DNA from: Thermoplasmata archaeon
Lineage (GTDB): Archaea; Thermoplasmatota; Thermoplasmata; Halarchaeoplasmatales; Halarchaeoplasmataceae
Assembly (NCBI GenBank): GCA_019594025.1
Contig: JAFDUB010000038.1
Coordinates: 1-13,767, forward strand
Direction of reading: 5' to 3'
DNA: 13,767 bases
The translations under genes and the position numbers were made by a program. Of the stretch, positions 1 to 6,927 are shown piece by piece (the stretch's first letter is position 1; every line of letters starts with the position of its first letter). Under the pieces are notes generated by a model. The model saw nothing but the letters and a program-made list of their open reading frames with translations. It searched no databases and was not told the origin of the DNA.

Positions 1-35
1 ACGACGTAATAGGTAGAAAGTAAAAGGTAGATAAA

Positions 36-938
36 ATGAAAATATTTGTGGATACTGCAAAAAAGGATGAGATAAAGGAAGCCGAGTCTTGGGGAATATT
101 GGACGGAGTAACAACCAACCCGTCTTTGATCAAAAAAGCGGTTGAAACCGCCGGTAAGGGCGTCAGTCTCGAGGATTATATCAAAGACATACTTCGTACG
201 GTTGAAGGCCCGGTGAGCTTGGAAGTGGGTGCGTCTTCCTTGGAGGAGATGATATCCGAGGCGAAAGTACTTTACGATAAATTCAACCCGATTAACGATA
301 ACGTAGTGGTGAAAATTCCGGTTAACACCTATATGTGCGACGGGGACGATAATTTTTCTGGCATTAAAGCGACCAAAGCGCTGTCCGACCAAGGCATTCC
401 GGTAAACAGCACGTTGATAATGACTCCTAACCAAGCTTTGATGGCCGCAAAAGCCGGCGCAGCCTACGTGAGTCCATTCGTAGGTAGGATAGACGATTTA
501 ATTCGAAAACGTATCGGTTTAAAACGAGGTAAGGACTATCCGAAAGGAACCTACTACCCCGAAGAACTCGCGATTCGCGTTTGGGAGAACAAGTTGGGAA
601 GGTTCATCGATGAGCAGGAAATAGACAACATCATCTACCGAGACCATGAAATAATGAAGTTATTCGACTGGGCCAACGACAACGGTATTTTTTCGGGTAT
701 CGACATGTTGTGGTCCGTCAAGAAGGTATACGATGAGTATGAATTCGATACGGAGATCATCGCTGCCAGCATCAGAACCGCACGTCAGGTGCGCCTTTGT
801 GCGGAGATGGGTGTGGACATAGCCACCATACCTTTTTCGGTAATTGAAAAAATGATGATTCACAGGAAGACAAGTCAGGGGATGAAAGCCTTCTGCGACG
901 ATGTGATTCCCGAGTATCAGGAGATTCTCAAAGGTTAG
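36..938 (+). CDS. tal: Transaldolase / fructose-6-phosphate aldolase family protein (TalC/MipB-like) with large insertion
   Basis: A class I Schiff-base aldolase of the small transaldolase/FSA (TalC/MipB) family, a TIM-barrel cytosolic enzyme that transfers or cleaves dihydroxyacetone units of sugar phosphates. Visible marks: N-terminal FVDTA (Asp6), GVTTNPSL (Asn28), VVVKIP with the Schiff-base Lys93, NSTLIMTPNQAL (125-136), AGAAYVSPFVGR (phosphate-binding Ser146/Arg151), FDTEIIAASIR (237-247) and GVDIATIPF. The family is usually about 215-225 aa; this protein has 300. The excess is mostly one block at about residues 155-220, between the VGRIDD and VKKVYDEY segments, rich in basic and aromatic residues, plus a short Cys/Asp-rich insert at about 98-108. 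The core residues are intact, so it should be active, though substrate preference (transaldolase or FSA) cannot be told. The ATG at 36 follows a GGTAGA ribosome-binding-like stretch. The gene is followed by a separate promoter. Confidence 0.88.
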   Translation: MKIFVDTAKKDEIKEAESWGILDGVTTNPSLIKKAVETAGKGVSLEDYIKDILRTVEGPVSLEVGASSLEEMISEAKVLYDKFNPINDNVVVKIPVNTYMCDGDDNFSGIKATKALSDQGIPVNSTLIMTPNQALMAAKAGAAYVSPFVGRIDDLIRKRIGLKRGKDYPKGTYYPEELAIRVWENKLGRFIDEQEIDNIIYRDHEIMKLFDWANDNGIFSGIDMLWSVKKVYDEYEFDTEIIAASIRTARQVRLCAEMGVDIATIPFSVIEKMMIHRKTSQGMKAFCDDVIPEYQEILKG

Positions 939-951
939 TTTTTCAAAAAGG

Positions 952-959
952 CTTAAATA
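952..959 (+). promoter_or_regulatory. Archaeal TATA box for the nop10 operon
   Basis: CTTAAATA lies in the short gap after the transaldolase stop and is preceded by an A/G-rich BRE-like stretch (AAAAAGG). A start about 25 nt downstream would fall near 982-986, just upstream of the nop10 ATG at 996. This fits a short leader and a transcription unit separate from the transaldolase gene. It is a pattern reading only. Confidence 0.55.
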
Positions 960-995
960 TCCCCCTATGCAATCGCAACACCGTGGGCCTGAAAG

Positions 996-1163
996 ATGAA
1001 AAAAATAAAAAAATGTCCCTCCTGTAAATCATATTCATTAGCGACGGTCTGTCCGGATTGTGGAGAGGAAACCATAAACCCCAATCCACCGAAGTTTTCA
1101 CCTGAAGACAGATACGGTAGTTACAGAAGAAAGCTTAAAATAATTCAAAAAAGAGGTAATTGA
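996..1163 (+). CDS. nop10: Ribosome biogenesis protein Nop10 (H/ACA RNP subunit)
   Basis: A 55-residue protein. Nop10 binds the pseudouridine synthase Cbf5 and helps place the guide RNA in H/ACA ribonucleoproteins, which modify and process rRNA. The N-terminal zinc ribbon is visible as Cys7-Pro-Ser-Cys10 and Cys19-Pro-Asp-Cys22. It is followed by the family signature NPNPPKFSPEDRYGSYRR (28-45) and a basic tail, and the length is typical for archaeal Nop10. It starts at ATG 996 and stops with TGA at 1161-1163. The next gene starts 5 nt later, the nop10-PAC2 order common in archaea. The aIF2-alpha gene that often precedes nop10 is not here; a transaldolase gene and a TATA box are found instead. 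Confidence 0.95.
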   Translation: MKKIKKCPSCKSYSLATVCPDCGEETINPNPPKFSPEDRYGSYRRKLKIIQKRGN

Positions 1164-1167
1164 TAAT

Positions 1168-1947
1168 ATGGAAAATATAGTTGTTAAGTACACCGACGAA
1201 GTAACATTGAACGATCCTATTTTAATAGAAGGGCTGCCCGGTGTTGGTAATGTTGGTAAGTTGGCGGCTGAACATTTGATAGATGAAATCGGCGCCAAAC
1301 TGATGGCGGAAATATACTCTATTTACTTCCCACCCCAGGTTCTGGTTAACGATGACGGTGTTACAGAACTGGTTTGCAACCGACTTTATTATGCCCGGGA
1401 TGTAGGTGAAGAAAAAAGAGACATAATCATACTAACAGGTGATTATCAAGGTATGACCCCTCAAGGGCAGTACATGCTCACCGATAAACTTTTGAAAATC
1501 GGTAACGAATTCGGCGTGAAAACGCTTTTTGCACTAGGTGGTTACGGTCAGGGTTCCATGGTAAACAAACCAAGAGTTCTCGGTGCGGCCACCAATAAGG
1601 ATATGGTGGAAGAAGCAAAAAAAATAGGAGTTGTCTTTGACAGGGAACATCCCGCCTCAGGGATCGTCGGAGCAAGCGGTTTACTTTTAGGTCTAGGGAA
1701 CAAGTTGTACGATATCCAGGGTATCTGTCTCATGGGTGAAACCTCTGGTTACTTCGTCGACCCCACAGCTTCGAGAGAGGTGCTGGAAGTACTTATATCC
1801 CTTTTAGATATCGACAGTATTTCATTCGAGGCCCTGGACGACAAGGCCGAGGAAGTAGAGGAGCTCACCAGTAAAGTGATGGATATGGACCTCGGAAGCA
1901 ACGTAGGTCAAGACACTAAGTCCGAACATCTCAGATATATAGGATAA
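1168..1947 (+). CDS. PAC2 family proteasome assembly chaperone
   Basis: A 259-residue PAC2-family protein, homologous to the archaeal PbaA/PbaB chaperones that help assemble or bind the 20S proteasome. The signature LIEGLPGVGNVGKLAAEHL (19-37) is at the N-terminus, followed by the YFPPQV segment (53-58), a GDYQG turn (91-95), FALGGYGQG (121-129), and SGIVGASGLLLGLG (164-177) before GETSGYFVDP (190-199). The acidic region 220-250 is probably flexible and ends in RYIG, resembling the conserved C-terminal tails through which such chaperones dock on proteasome alpha rings; that resemblance is from memory. A purine-rich AAGAGGTAAT precedes the ATG. It lies 4 nt after nop10 and is probably co-transcribed with it. 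Confidence 0.92.
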   Translation: MENIVVKYTDEVTLNDPILIEGLPGVGNVGKLAAEHLIDEIGAKLMAEIYSIYFPPQVLVNDDGVTELVCNRLYYARDVGEEKRDIIILTGDYQGMTPQGQYMLTDKLLKIGNEFGVKTLFALGGYGQGSMVNKPRVLGAATNKDMVEEAKKIGVVFDREHPASGIVGASGLLLGLGNKLYDIQGICLMGETSGYFVDPTASREVLEVLISLLDIDSISFEALDDKAEEVEELTSKVMDMDLGSNVGQDTKSEHLRYIG

Positions 1948-1960
1948 ATACCACCCTCAT

Positions 1961-1967
1961 AGGAGGT
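1961..1967 (+). promoter_or_regulatory. Strong Shine-Dalgarno site of the DUF835 gene
   Basis: AGGAGGT is a near-perfect match to the anti-Shine-Dalgarno end of archaeal 16S rRNA. It lies 7 nt before ATG 1975. The nearby ATG at 1971 is in another frame and closes after five codons, so 1975 is the start. Confidence 0.8.
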
Positions 1968-1974
1968 ACCATGC

Positions 1975-2700
1975 ATGAAAAAAGATAAGATGATAGAATT
2001 GTACTTGAAAGGTTACGAAGACGGTTTAAAGGAAGCCTGGAAAAGAGCAAAGAGCATGGTATCTCATTATGATGGGTGGGAGTTGAAAAGCAGGATGGAA
2101 GGAAAGATCGGTACTCTTTATCAGGACGTACGTTCTAAACGATACGAACTAGAGGACGATTTTTCTTTATTCGTAGAGGAGGAAAGCCCCAACGTTATCA
2201 CAACACCAGATTTACCCGACATCAGGAAAGGAGAGATGTACTTATTCCTTGAAAGAAGGCCTGAGGTTTCATTCGATATTTTCTTCAAATATGTGTCTGA
2301 AATCGAGAGGGGTTTGTGCATCACTTCTGAAAAGATAAAAAAAATCACAGAAAAATACGGAAAACATGATGGTGTGTCCTACTATAACCTTGGGAAGTCG
2401 AAATCTCAAGGAAGGTTAGATTATGAAACCATATACTATGGTAGCTTGAACAAACTCGGCACTGTTATAGGTGAATATTTCAAGGAAAATCCCGGGTCTA
2501 TCATGCTGTTCCACGGAATGGACCGGATGATACACTACGTTGAATTCACTAAGTTACAAAAATTTGTAGACTTTATTAGAGAGAAGGCAAACGGCAACAA
2601 CGGTATTATCATTGTAACTTTACCTCCGGATATATTAGAGGAAAAGAAGTTCAATCAGTTTAGAAATTCATTTGACGGTGAGTACAGCAAAGAAAACTAA
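1975..2700 (+). CDS. DUF835 domain-containing protein
   Basis: A 241-residue soluble protein of unknown function. Residues about 1-60 form a hydrophilic helical segment (LYLKGYEDGLKEAWKRAKS). Residues about 86-238 look like a DUF835 domain: MYLFLERRPEVSFDIF at the start, ERGLCIT, a central LGTVIGEYFKENPGSIMLFHGM hydrophobic core (161-182), and a final strand IIIVTLPPDILEEKKF. DUF835 is an archaeal domain often attached to sensor or regulatory proteins; here it is not fused to a PAS or kinase domain. It sits between the PAC2 and DHH genes with a strong ribosome binding site, and its last codons overlap a possible upstream extension of the DHH gene. Family assignment is moderately sure; the function is unknown. 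Confidence 0.72.
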   Translation: MKKDKMIELYLKGYEDGLKEAWKRAKSMVSHYDGWELKSRMEGKIGTLYQDVRSKRYELEDDFSLFVEEESPNVITTPDLPDIRKGEMYLFLERRPEVSFDIFFKYVSEIERGLCITSEKIKKITEKYGKHDGVSYYNLGKSKSQGRLDYETIYYGSLNKLGTVIGEYFKENPGSIMLFHGMDRMIHYVEFTKLQKFVDFIREKANGNNGIIIVTLPPDILEEKKFNQFRNSFDGEYSKEN

Positions 2701-2710
2701 CGGTGAACGT

Positions 2711-3994
2711 ATGATTGTTATTCTAGGTTCGGGTAAACTAGCTGGTAGGGTTGCAGATGAGCTGGAAAGGTGGGGTAAAGCATCCATAGTTATAGATGAC
2801 CTGGACGAGTTAGATTCTATAGAGTTTGTTGACGCCTTATTGATCTCTGACGATATGGATTTGGGTGAAAAATATGATTTTCCCGTGGTATATTATGACG
2901 TATTCAACTCCAAAGAAACACCAGAGGATGTGGACGTACTGCTTAATAACACCACTATGATCGCCTCTTTCCTGATCGCCGAGATAAACAAGTACAGGGA
3001 AATACGCCGTACCTCTAAACTAGTCCAATATATGAAACGGCTCGACGATGAAATGTCCGTTTTTCTTCATGATAACCCTGACCCCGACGCTATAGCCTCT
3101 GCTATGGCGTTTCAGGAATTATGTGATCGTTTCGATATCGATTGTAACATTTATTACTCTGGTGAAATCGGTCATCCGGAGAATGAACTTTTTGTGGAAA
3201 CAACGGGTGTGAACATAGAACACATTTCAGATGACGAAATCCTGACAATAATCGAAGAAGACAAACCGCTTGTATTTCTTGACTTTTCTCTACCAGCGGT
3301 AAACAACTCGTTACCACGAACCGCTGTTCCTGAGGTAGTTATCGACCATCACCCTTCCGACAGTCCTAGAAGTGAAGGAGGGTACATCCAGATTGAGACT
3401 CGAGCCGGAGCTACTTCTACCCTGATGAGCGAACACTTGATAAATGCCGACATCGAGATATCATCCCTGTTAGCCTCCTCTTTACTTCACGGTATCAAAG
3501 TAGATACCCACGGATTTATCAAAAATATAAGTAAATCCGACCTCAGAGCCATGTCCAAGCTCATTCCCTTATGCGACTCGGAATTGCTGGATGTTCTTGA
3601 ACGACCTCCTATGAACCCTTCGACGATATCGTCTCTTGGAACCGCAATAATCAACCGAGAAATATCTAAAGGTATACTTACCTCATACGCCGGAGAGGTT
3701 TCTACCAAAGATGATCTACCTCAAATAGTAGATATGTTGGTTACTGAAAGAGACGTACATACCGCAGTTGTTTTTGGTAGAATAGAAAACACTATACACA
3801 TGTCAGCCCGTTCAATGTTGACAGATATGGACCTTGGGGCTATAATGTACAACGCTTTTTCAGATATAGGCGAGGCGGGAGGACATCCACATGCAGCTGC
3901 GGGATATGTTCATATAAAAGAAGAGGTCTTTGATTCCAAAGCTATCAAAAAACTGTCCAATCGATTCAAAAAAGAGGTGAAAAAACATGAATGA
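2711..3994 (+). CDS. DHH/DHHA1 phosphoesterase with N-terminal TrkA-N-like nucleotide-binding domain
   Basis: A 427-residue two-part protein, numbered from ATG 2711. Residues 1-100 form a Rossmann-like TrkA-N (RCK) domain starting with VILGSGKLAGRVADEL. Residues about 110-427 form a DHH-DHHA1 phosphoesterase: HDNPDPDAIASA (120-131), VFLDFS with Asp191, VIDHHPSD (210-217, the DHH motif), KVDTHGF (263-269), and the DHHA1 GGHPHAAAG (390-398). The metal ligands appear complete, so hydrolysis of short oligonucleotides or a cyclic dinucleotide is expected (NrnA/GdpP/RecJ superfamily). A start at 2672 is possible, but ATG 2711 has a GGTGA site 4 nt upstream and begins exactly at the Rossmann fold, so it is preferred. 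It probably shares an operon with the DUF835 and M50 genes. Confidence 0.88.
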   Translation: MIVILGSGKLAGRVADELERWGKASIVIDDLDELDSIEFVDALLISDDMDLGEKYDFPVVYYDVFNSKETPEDVDVLLNNTTMIASFLIAEINKYREIRRTSKLVQYMKRLDDEMSVFLHDNPDPDAIASAMAFQELCDRFDIDCNIYYSGEIGHPENELFVETTGVNIEHISDDEILTIIEEDKPLVFLDFSLPAVNNSLPRTAVPEVVIDHHPSDSPRSEGGYIQIETRAGATSTLMSEHLINADIEISSLLASSLLHGIKVDTHGFIKNISKSDLRAMSKLIPLCDSELLDVLERPPMNPSTISSLGTAIINREISKGILTSYAGEVSTKDDLPQIVDMLVTERDVHTAVVFGRIENTIHMSARSMLTDMDLGAIMYNAFSDIGEAGGHPHAAAGYVHIKEEVFDSKAIKKLSNRFKKEVKKHE

Positions 3995-4637
3995 ATATAG
4001 TATAACCATAGGTAGCAGAAGAAAGTCCATGAGTGCTCGGGAAAAAAGAGAGCTCTCTATCGCCTTTCTTGTACTTAGTCTAGCCTTTGCCATCAGCTTC
4101 TCAGGAGGTATCGGAGGAGTTTCTTTAGGTGCCTTTCCAGTCTTTTTCGGTATATCTCTTCTAGCGGTAGGAACCGCTTTCTTATTTCACGAACTCGCCC
4201 ACAGATATCTTGCCAGGAAGTACGGATGTTGGGCTGAATTTAGGATGTGGACCTGGGGTTTGTTGATGGCTCTTTTCTTTAGCTTCTTAGGTTTTGTATT
4301 CGCAGCCCCTGGGGCGGTCATGATAAGTGGTAACATCAACAAGGAACAAAACGGCAAAATAAGCGCAGCAGGTCCCGCGACTAATTGGGCGGTAGGAACC
4401 CTGTTTTTAATATCCGCCTACGTTCTTCTCAGTTTAGGTATTTGGCTTTGGTGGATACTTTCCTTCGTAGCCTTCGTTAATTTATTCATAGGGGGTTTTA
4501 ACCTTCTACCCTTCGGTCCTCTGGACGGTGCAAAAATATTTGATTGGGACGTAGGGTCGTACATCATGTTGGCTATCGCCATCGTAGGTACCCTGGTGGC
4601 GGGATACTATCTAGGGCCCTTCAGCGGATTTTTGTAG
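3987..4637 (+). CDS. M50 site-2 protease family zinc metalloprotease
   Basis: A 216-residue polytopic membrane protein of the site-2 protease (M50) family, which cleaves transmembrane segments of substrate proteins. The zinc site HELAH (68-72) lies at the end of a hydrophobic helix. The second motif, FNLLPFGPLDGAKIF (171-185), supplies the third ligand Asp180. AAGPATN (127-133) is a further conserved loop. Hydrophobic segments run at about 24-39, 48-68, 86-112, 133-152, 154-174 and 190-210. There is no PDZ or CBS domain, so it is a minimal archaeal form. It overlaps the DHH gene by 8 nt, with GAGGTGA 6 nt before its ATG, so translation is probably coupled. Its 3' end overlaps the convergent methyltransferase gene by 31 bp. 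Confidence 0.92.
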   Translation: MNEYSITIGSRRKSMSAREKRELSIAFLVLSLAFAISFSGGIGGVSLGAFPVFFGISLLAVGTAFLFHELAHRYLARKYGCWAEFRMWTWGLLMALFFSFLGFVFAAPGAVMISGNINKEQNGKISAAGPATNWAVGTLFLISAYVLLSLGIWLWWILSFVAFVNLFIGGFNLLPFGPLDGAKIFDWDVGSYIMLAIAIVGTLVAGYYLGPFSGFL

Positions 4638-5287
4638 GTGCAAGGCCTAGCCCAGCAGTAAACGAATTCACTGTTCATTAGGGTGTCCGGATATTCAATA
4701 TGTGAGATAATATCGAACATGGTTAGATATTCCTTTAACTCCTGAAGAGTGTAGTACGAAAAATATCTGGGACTGCCGTAGGGTTCATCATCGTATCCCT
4801 CCCCTTTACCCTTCTTAAAACTGAGCACCAGAATACCCTCTTTCTTAAGTATCCTGTAGATCTCCTTTTGAACTTCCTTCAATTTGTTCTTTGGAAAGTG
4901 GATCAACGAAGCACTTGCCCAGATACAATCGAATGTGTTATCTGAAAAGGGTGTGTATCTAATATCTCCATAAACAAATTTACAATCGGGATAACACTCC
5001 CGAGCCAGGTCTACCATCTTCTTTGAAAGATCTAATCCTACTACATCTGCCCCTTTTTTACCTAAAAAGGAGGTGTCCCTTCCATCACCACACCCTACAT
5101 CCAAAATGGTGGGAGAGGTAGGAAGCATTTCAAGAGTATATTTTAGCGTACTTTCTTGATACTCCCGGTCCCCTTCCATCAAAGTATATCTTCTAAAATC
5201 ACTCGCGACTTTGTTATATGTATCAACAGTTATTGAGATCGGGTCGCCTATCCCAGGTCCTTCATTATCTTCTGCATTTCTTCCCAT
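4607..5287 (-). CDS. Class I SAM-dependent methyltransferase
   Basis: A 226-residue soluble methyltransferase of the Rossmann type (Methyltransf_11/25-like). Motif I is ILDVGCGDGRD (61-71), the acidic ribose-binding residue is Asp86 in VGLDLS, motif II is VYGDIRYTPF (105-114), and motif III is FDCIWASASLIHF (119-131). The N-terminal YNKVASDF segment and the C-terminal FSYYTLQELKEYL are typical of small-molecule methyltransferases. The substrate cannot be read. The start overlaps the end of the radical SAM gene by 40 bp and no clear ribosome binding site precedes it, so the true start could be somewhat internal, although no convincing alternative was found. Position behind lplA and the radical SAM gene suggests co-transcription. 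Its 3' end overlaps the M50 gene on the other strand. Confidence 0.85.
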   Translation of the reverse strand: MGRNAEDNEGPGIGDPISITVDTYNKVASDFRRYTLMEGDREYQESTLKYTLEMLPTSPTILDVGCGDGRDTSFLGKKGADVVGLDLSKKMVDLARECYPDCKFVYGDIRYTPFSDNTFDCIWASASLIHFPKNKLKEVQKEIYRILKKEGILVLSFKKGKGEGYDDEPYGSPRYFSYYTLQELKEYLTMFDIISHIEYPDTLMNSEFVYCWARPCTYKNPLKGPR

Positions 5288-6138
5288 GTCGGTTGTCTAG
5301 GATAGTTTCTATGTTCTTTTCCGGGCCTGGTTGTGTAGTACGGTCGGTTACATCCTGGGCAGCCTCTTGTCCGGAAAGGTTCTCCGTTTTCAAAATGTTC
5401 TTCGATATATTTCTTACCGTTTGCCATAAAGGAAATAGCATCATTTGGATTTCGCCCTTCCTCGATGAGATGTGTCAACAGTTGAGCTTTTCTGTAATAA
5501 CTTAAATCGGGCTCGTTTCCTTTTGATACGTAGGAGAAGAGGGAAACTCTAGCACCGCTTTTAGAAGCACGGTAAACCGCATGTGCAAGTTGTTCTAAAT
5601 TCTCACCCATTCCGACGATCATATGGGCGGTTACGTGGTTCAGACCGTAAACCTCTATTGCATCTCCAAGGTATTCCCAGAATACTATAGGGGAATAATT
5701 TCTTTTGGTCTTTGCCCGTAATTCGTTCGTTACCGCGTCTATGCCGATTCCAACGTAGTCCACAGGTCCATCCTGCAGTTTTTGCAGTACCTCCTTGGAT
5801 AAAGGAGGCGCGGAGACCGAGATTGGTTTTCCGGTAGTTTCCAGGGCCGACACAACCTCCAATGTCCTATCATCGTATCCCTCTACATCAGGAGACTGTA
5901 TACAAATTCTCTTTAGGTCGGACTCTTTGATCGGGTCGATCATATCGTCTATGTCAAAAGAGGGCCATGATACCCGTGAAAGCCACCTACCGTGTGTGGA
6001 AGATTGAGGGCAGTAAATACAGCCCCCTCTGCAGGGTGCCCCGGGTAGAAGCAGATATGCGGTAGAGGGATATTCCATGCACTTTGAATCGTTTAAGCCC
6101 AGATACGATGTAGTTCCACTTGAAACTCTTATCTCCAT
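5248..6138 (-). CDS. Radical SAM protein, candidate LipS-type lipoyl synthase subunit
   Basis: A 296-residue radical SAM enzyme. The cluster motif is Cys36-x3-Cys40-x2-Cys43 (CRGGCIYC), followed by a GMGEN SAM-binding-like turn (176-180). Additional cysteines at Cys20 and in the C-terminal GCPGCNRPYY (259-268; Cys260, Cys263) could bind an auxiliary cluster, as needed for sulfur insertion. It lies 3 nt after lplA, with a GGAAGTG site before its ATG. In archaea such as Thermococcus kodakarensis, lipoyl groups are made by two radical SAM proteins, LipS1 and LipS2, rather than by LipA, and related genes occur beside lipoate ligase genes in some prokaryotes. By context and by the biotin-synthase-like layout this is a candidate LipS1 or LipS2; the partner is not in the window. 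Radical SAM membership is sure, the LipS role is inferred. Confidence 0.75.
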   Translation of the reverse strand: MEIRVSSGTTSYLGLNDSKCMEYPSTAYLLLPGAPCRGGCIYCPQSSTHGRWLSRVSWPSFDIDDMIDPIKESDLKRICIQSPDVEGYDDRTLEVVSALETTGKPISVSAPPLSKEVLQKLQDGPVDYVGIGIDAVTNELRAKTKRNYSPIVFWEYLGDAIEVYGLNHVTAHMIVGMGENLEQLAHAVYRASKSGARVSLFSYVSKGNEPDLSYYRKAQLLTHLIEEGRNPNDAISFMANGKKYIEEHFENGEPFRTRGCPGCNRPYYTTRPGKEHRNYPRQPTWEEMQKIMKDLG

Positions 6139-6141
6139 TAG

Positions 6142-6900
6142 TCAACACTTCCTTTCATAGGTCCACTCTTCTGAAGCGTATTTTCTTTCTAATTTATTCA
6201 CCATCTCCAGCTCCTTTTCGTTGAGTTCTCCTTCTCTAAGCGGCAGCCCGAGATGTCTCTCGTATTCGACCTTCATAGCATCTATGAGTTCATCGGGTTC
6301 CGGCTTCCATCCCAATTCGTCCTCCATGGTGGTCACCAGGTCGAAAAAAGATTTTGCTCCCTTTGCACGTAATTTTTCTTCATCCAACTTTAAGATACTC
6401 GCTAACGTGCTCAGATCCGTGGCGTACATCAGGGTACCGTGCTGCAGCATGCCTTTCCTGGCCCTTCTCTGTGCACTGCCTGATATTTTCTTCCTGTTTA
6501 CCAGTACATCGTTATAGGGTTTGAACACCGCATCGAGGTCGTAATCCCGAAGGGTGTCGATAATGGGTTTTAATAGGTGATGGAAACTCTCTTCGATGTT
6601 TCCGGATATTTTATCTGTTACTATGGAATAGGTGATCTCGCCCTGAAGGTCATGATAAACGGTACCTCCTCCACTGACCCGGCGTACATAGGGTATTTCC
6701 AGTTCGTTGCACCGTTGGGTATCTATCACGTCGTCCACGTCCTGTGCATACCCCATGGTAATGGCTGATGGGGAGAATTTAAAGAAACGTAAAGTCGGAG
6801 GTGATAGGCCCTTATCGTAACACCTCAAAATGGCCTCGTCGATTGCCATCTGCCGTGTAGCGGTATCTTCAATTGTTGGTATGTATCTTATTTCGTCCAT
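6142..6900 (-). CDS. lplA: Lipoate-protein ligase A large domain, lacking the C-terminal domain
   Basis: About 252 residues (numbered from ATG 6900) of the BPL/LplA/LipB catalytic fold, which attaches lipoate or octanoate to lysines of lipoyl-domain proteins such as GcvH or 2-oxoacid dehydrogenase E2. Marks: RRVSGGGTVYHDLQGEITYS (73-92), NDVLVNRKKISGSAQRR (130-146) with the substrate-binding Lys, LQHGTLMYATDL (152-163) and the K-S motif before LVTTMED. The protein ends soon after YASEEW, where bacterial LplA would continue into a C-terminal domain of about 80-90 residues. This matches the Thermoplasma-type LplA that needs a separate small partner (LplB); no such gene is seen nearby. A TTG at 6909 in frame is possible, but a TATA box 26 nt before ATG 6900 favours a leaderless start there. 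First gene of the lplA - radical SAM - methyltransferase cluster. Confidence 0.9.
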   Translation of the reverse strand: MDEIRYIPTIEDTATRQMAIDEAILRCYDKGLSPPTLRFFKFSPSAITMGYAQDVDDVIDTQRCNELEIPYVRRVSGGGTVYHDLQGEITYSIVTDKISGNIEESFHHLLKPIIDTLRDYDLDAVFKPYNDVLVNRKKISGSAQRRARKGMLQHGTLMYATDLSTLASILKLDEEKLRAKGAKSFFDLVTTMEDELGWKPEPDELIDAMKVEYERHLGLPLREGELNEKELEMVNKLERKYASEEWTYERKC

Positions 6901-6920
6901 GTTACTCAACTGTCGTTAAT

Positions 6921-6926
6921 TATATA
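6921..6926 (-). promoter_or_regulatory. TATA box giving a probable leaderless lplA transcript
   Basis: On the minus strand, TATATA followed by ATTAACG begins 26 nt before ATG 6900. This is the archaeal TATA-to-start distance, and no Shine-Dalgarno sequence precedes lplA, so its mRNA is probably leaderless. The element abuts the stop codon of the PEBP gene upstream, separating the lipoate cluster from it. Confidence 0.5.
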
Positions 6927-6927
6927 C

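Noticed and set aside
2672..2710. Upstream extension of the DHH phosphoesterase (13 residues)
   Set aside because: It would overlap the DUF835 gene and has no good ribosome binding site, whereas GGTGA precedes ATG 2711, which starts right at the Rossmann fold.
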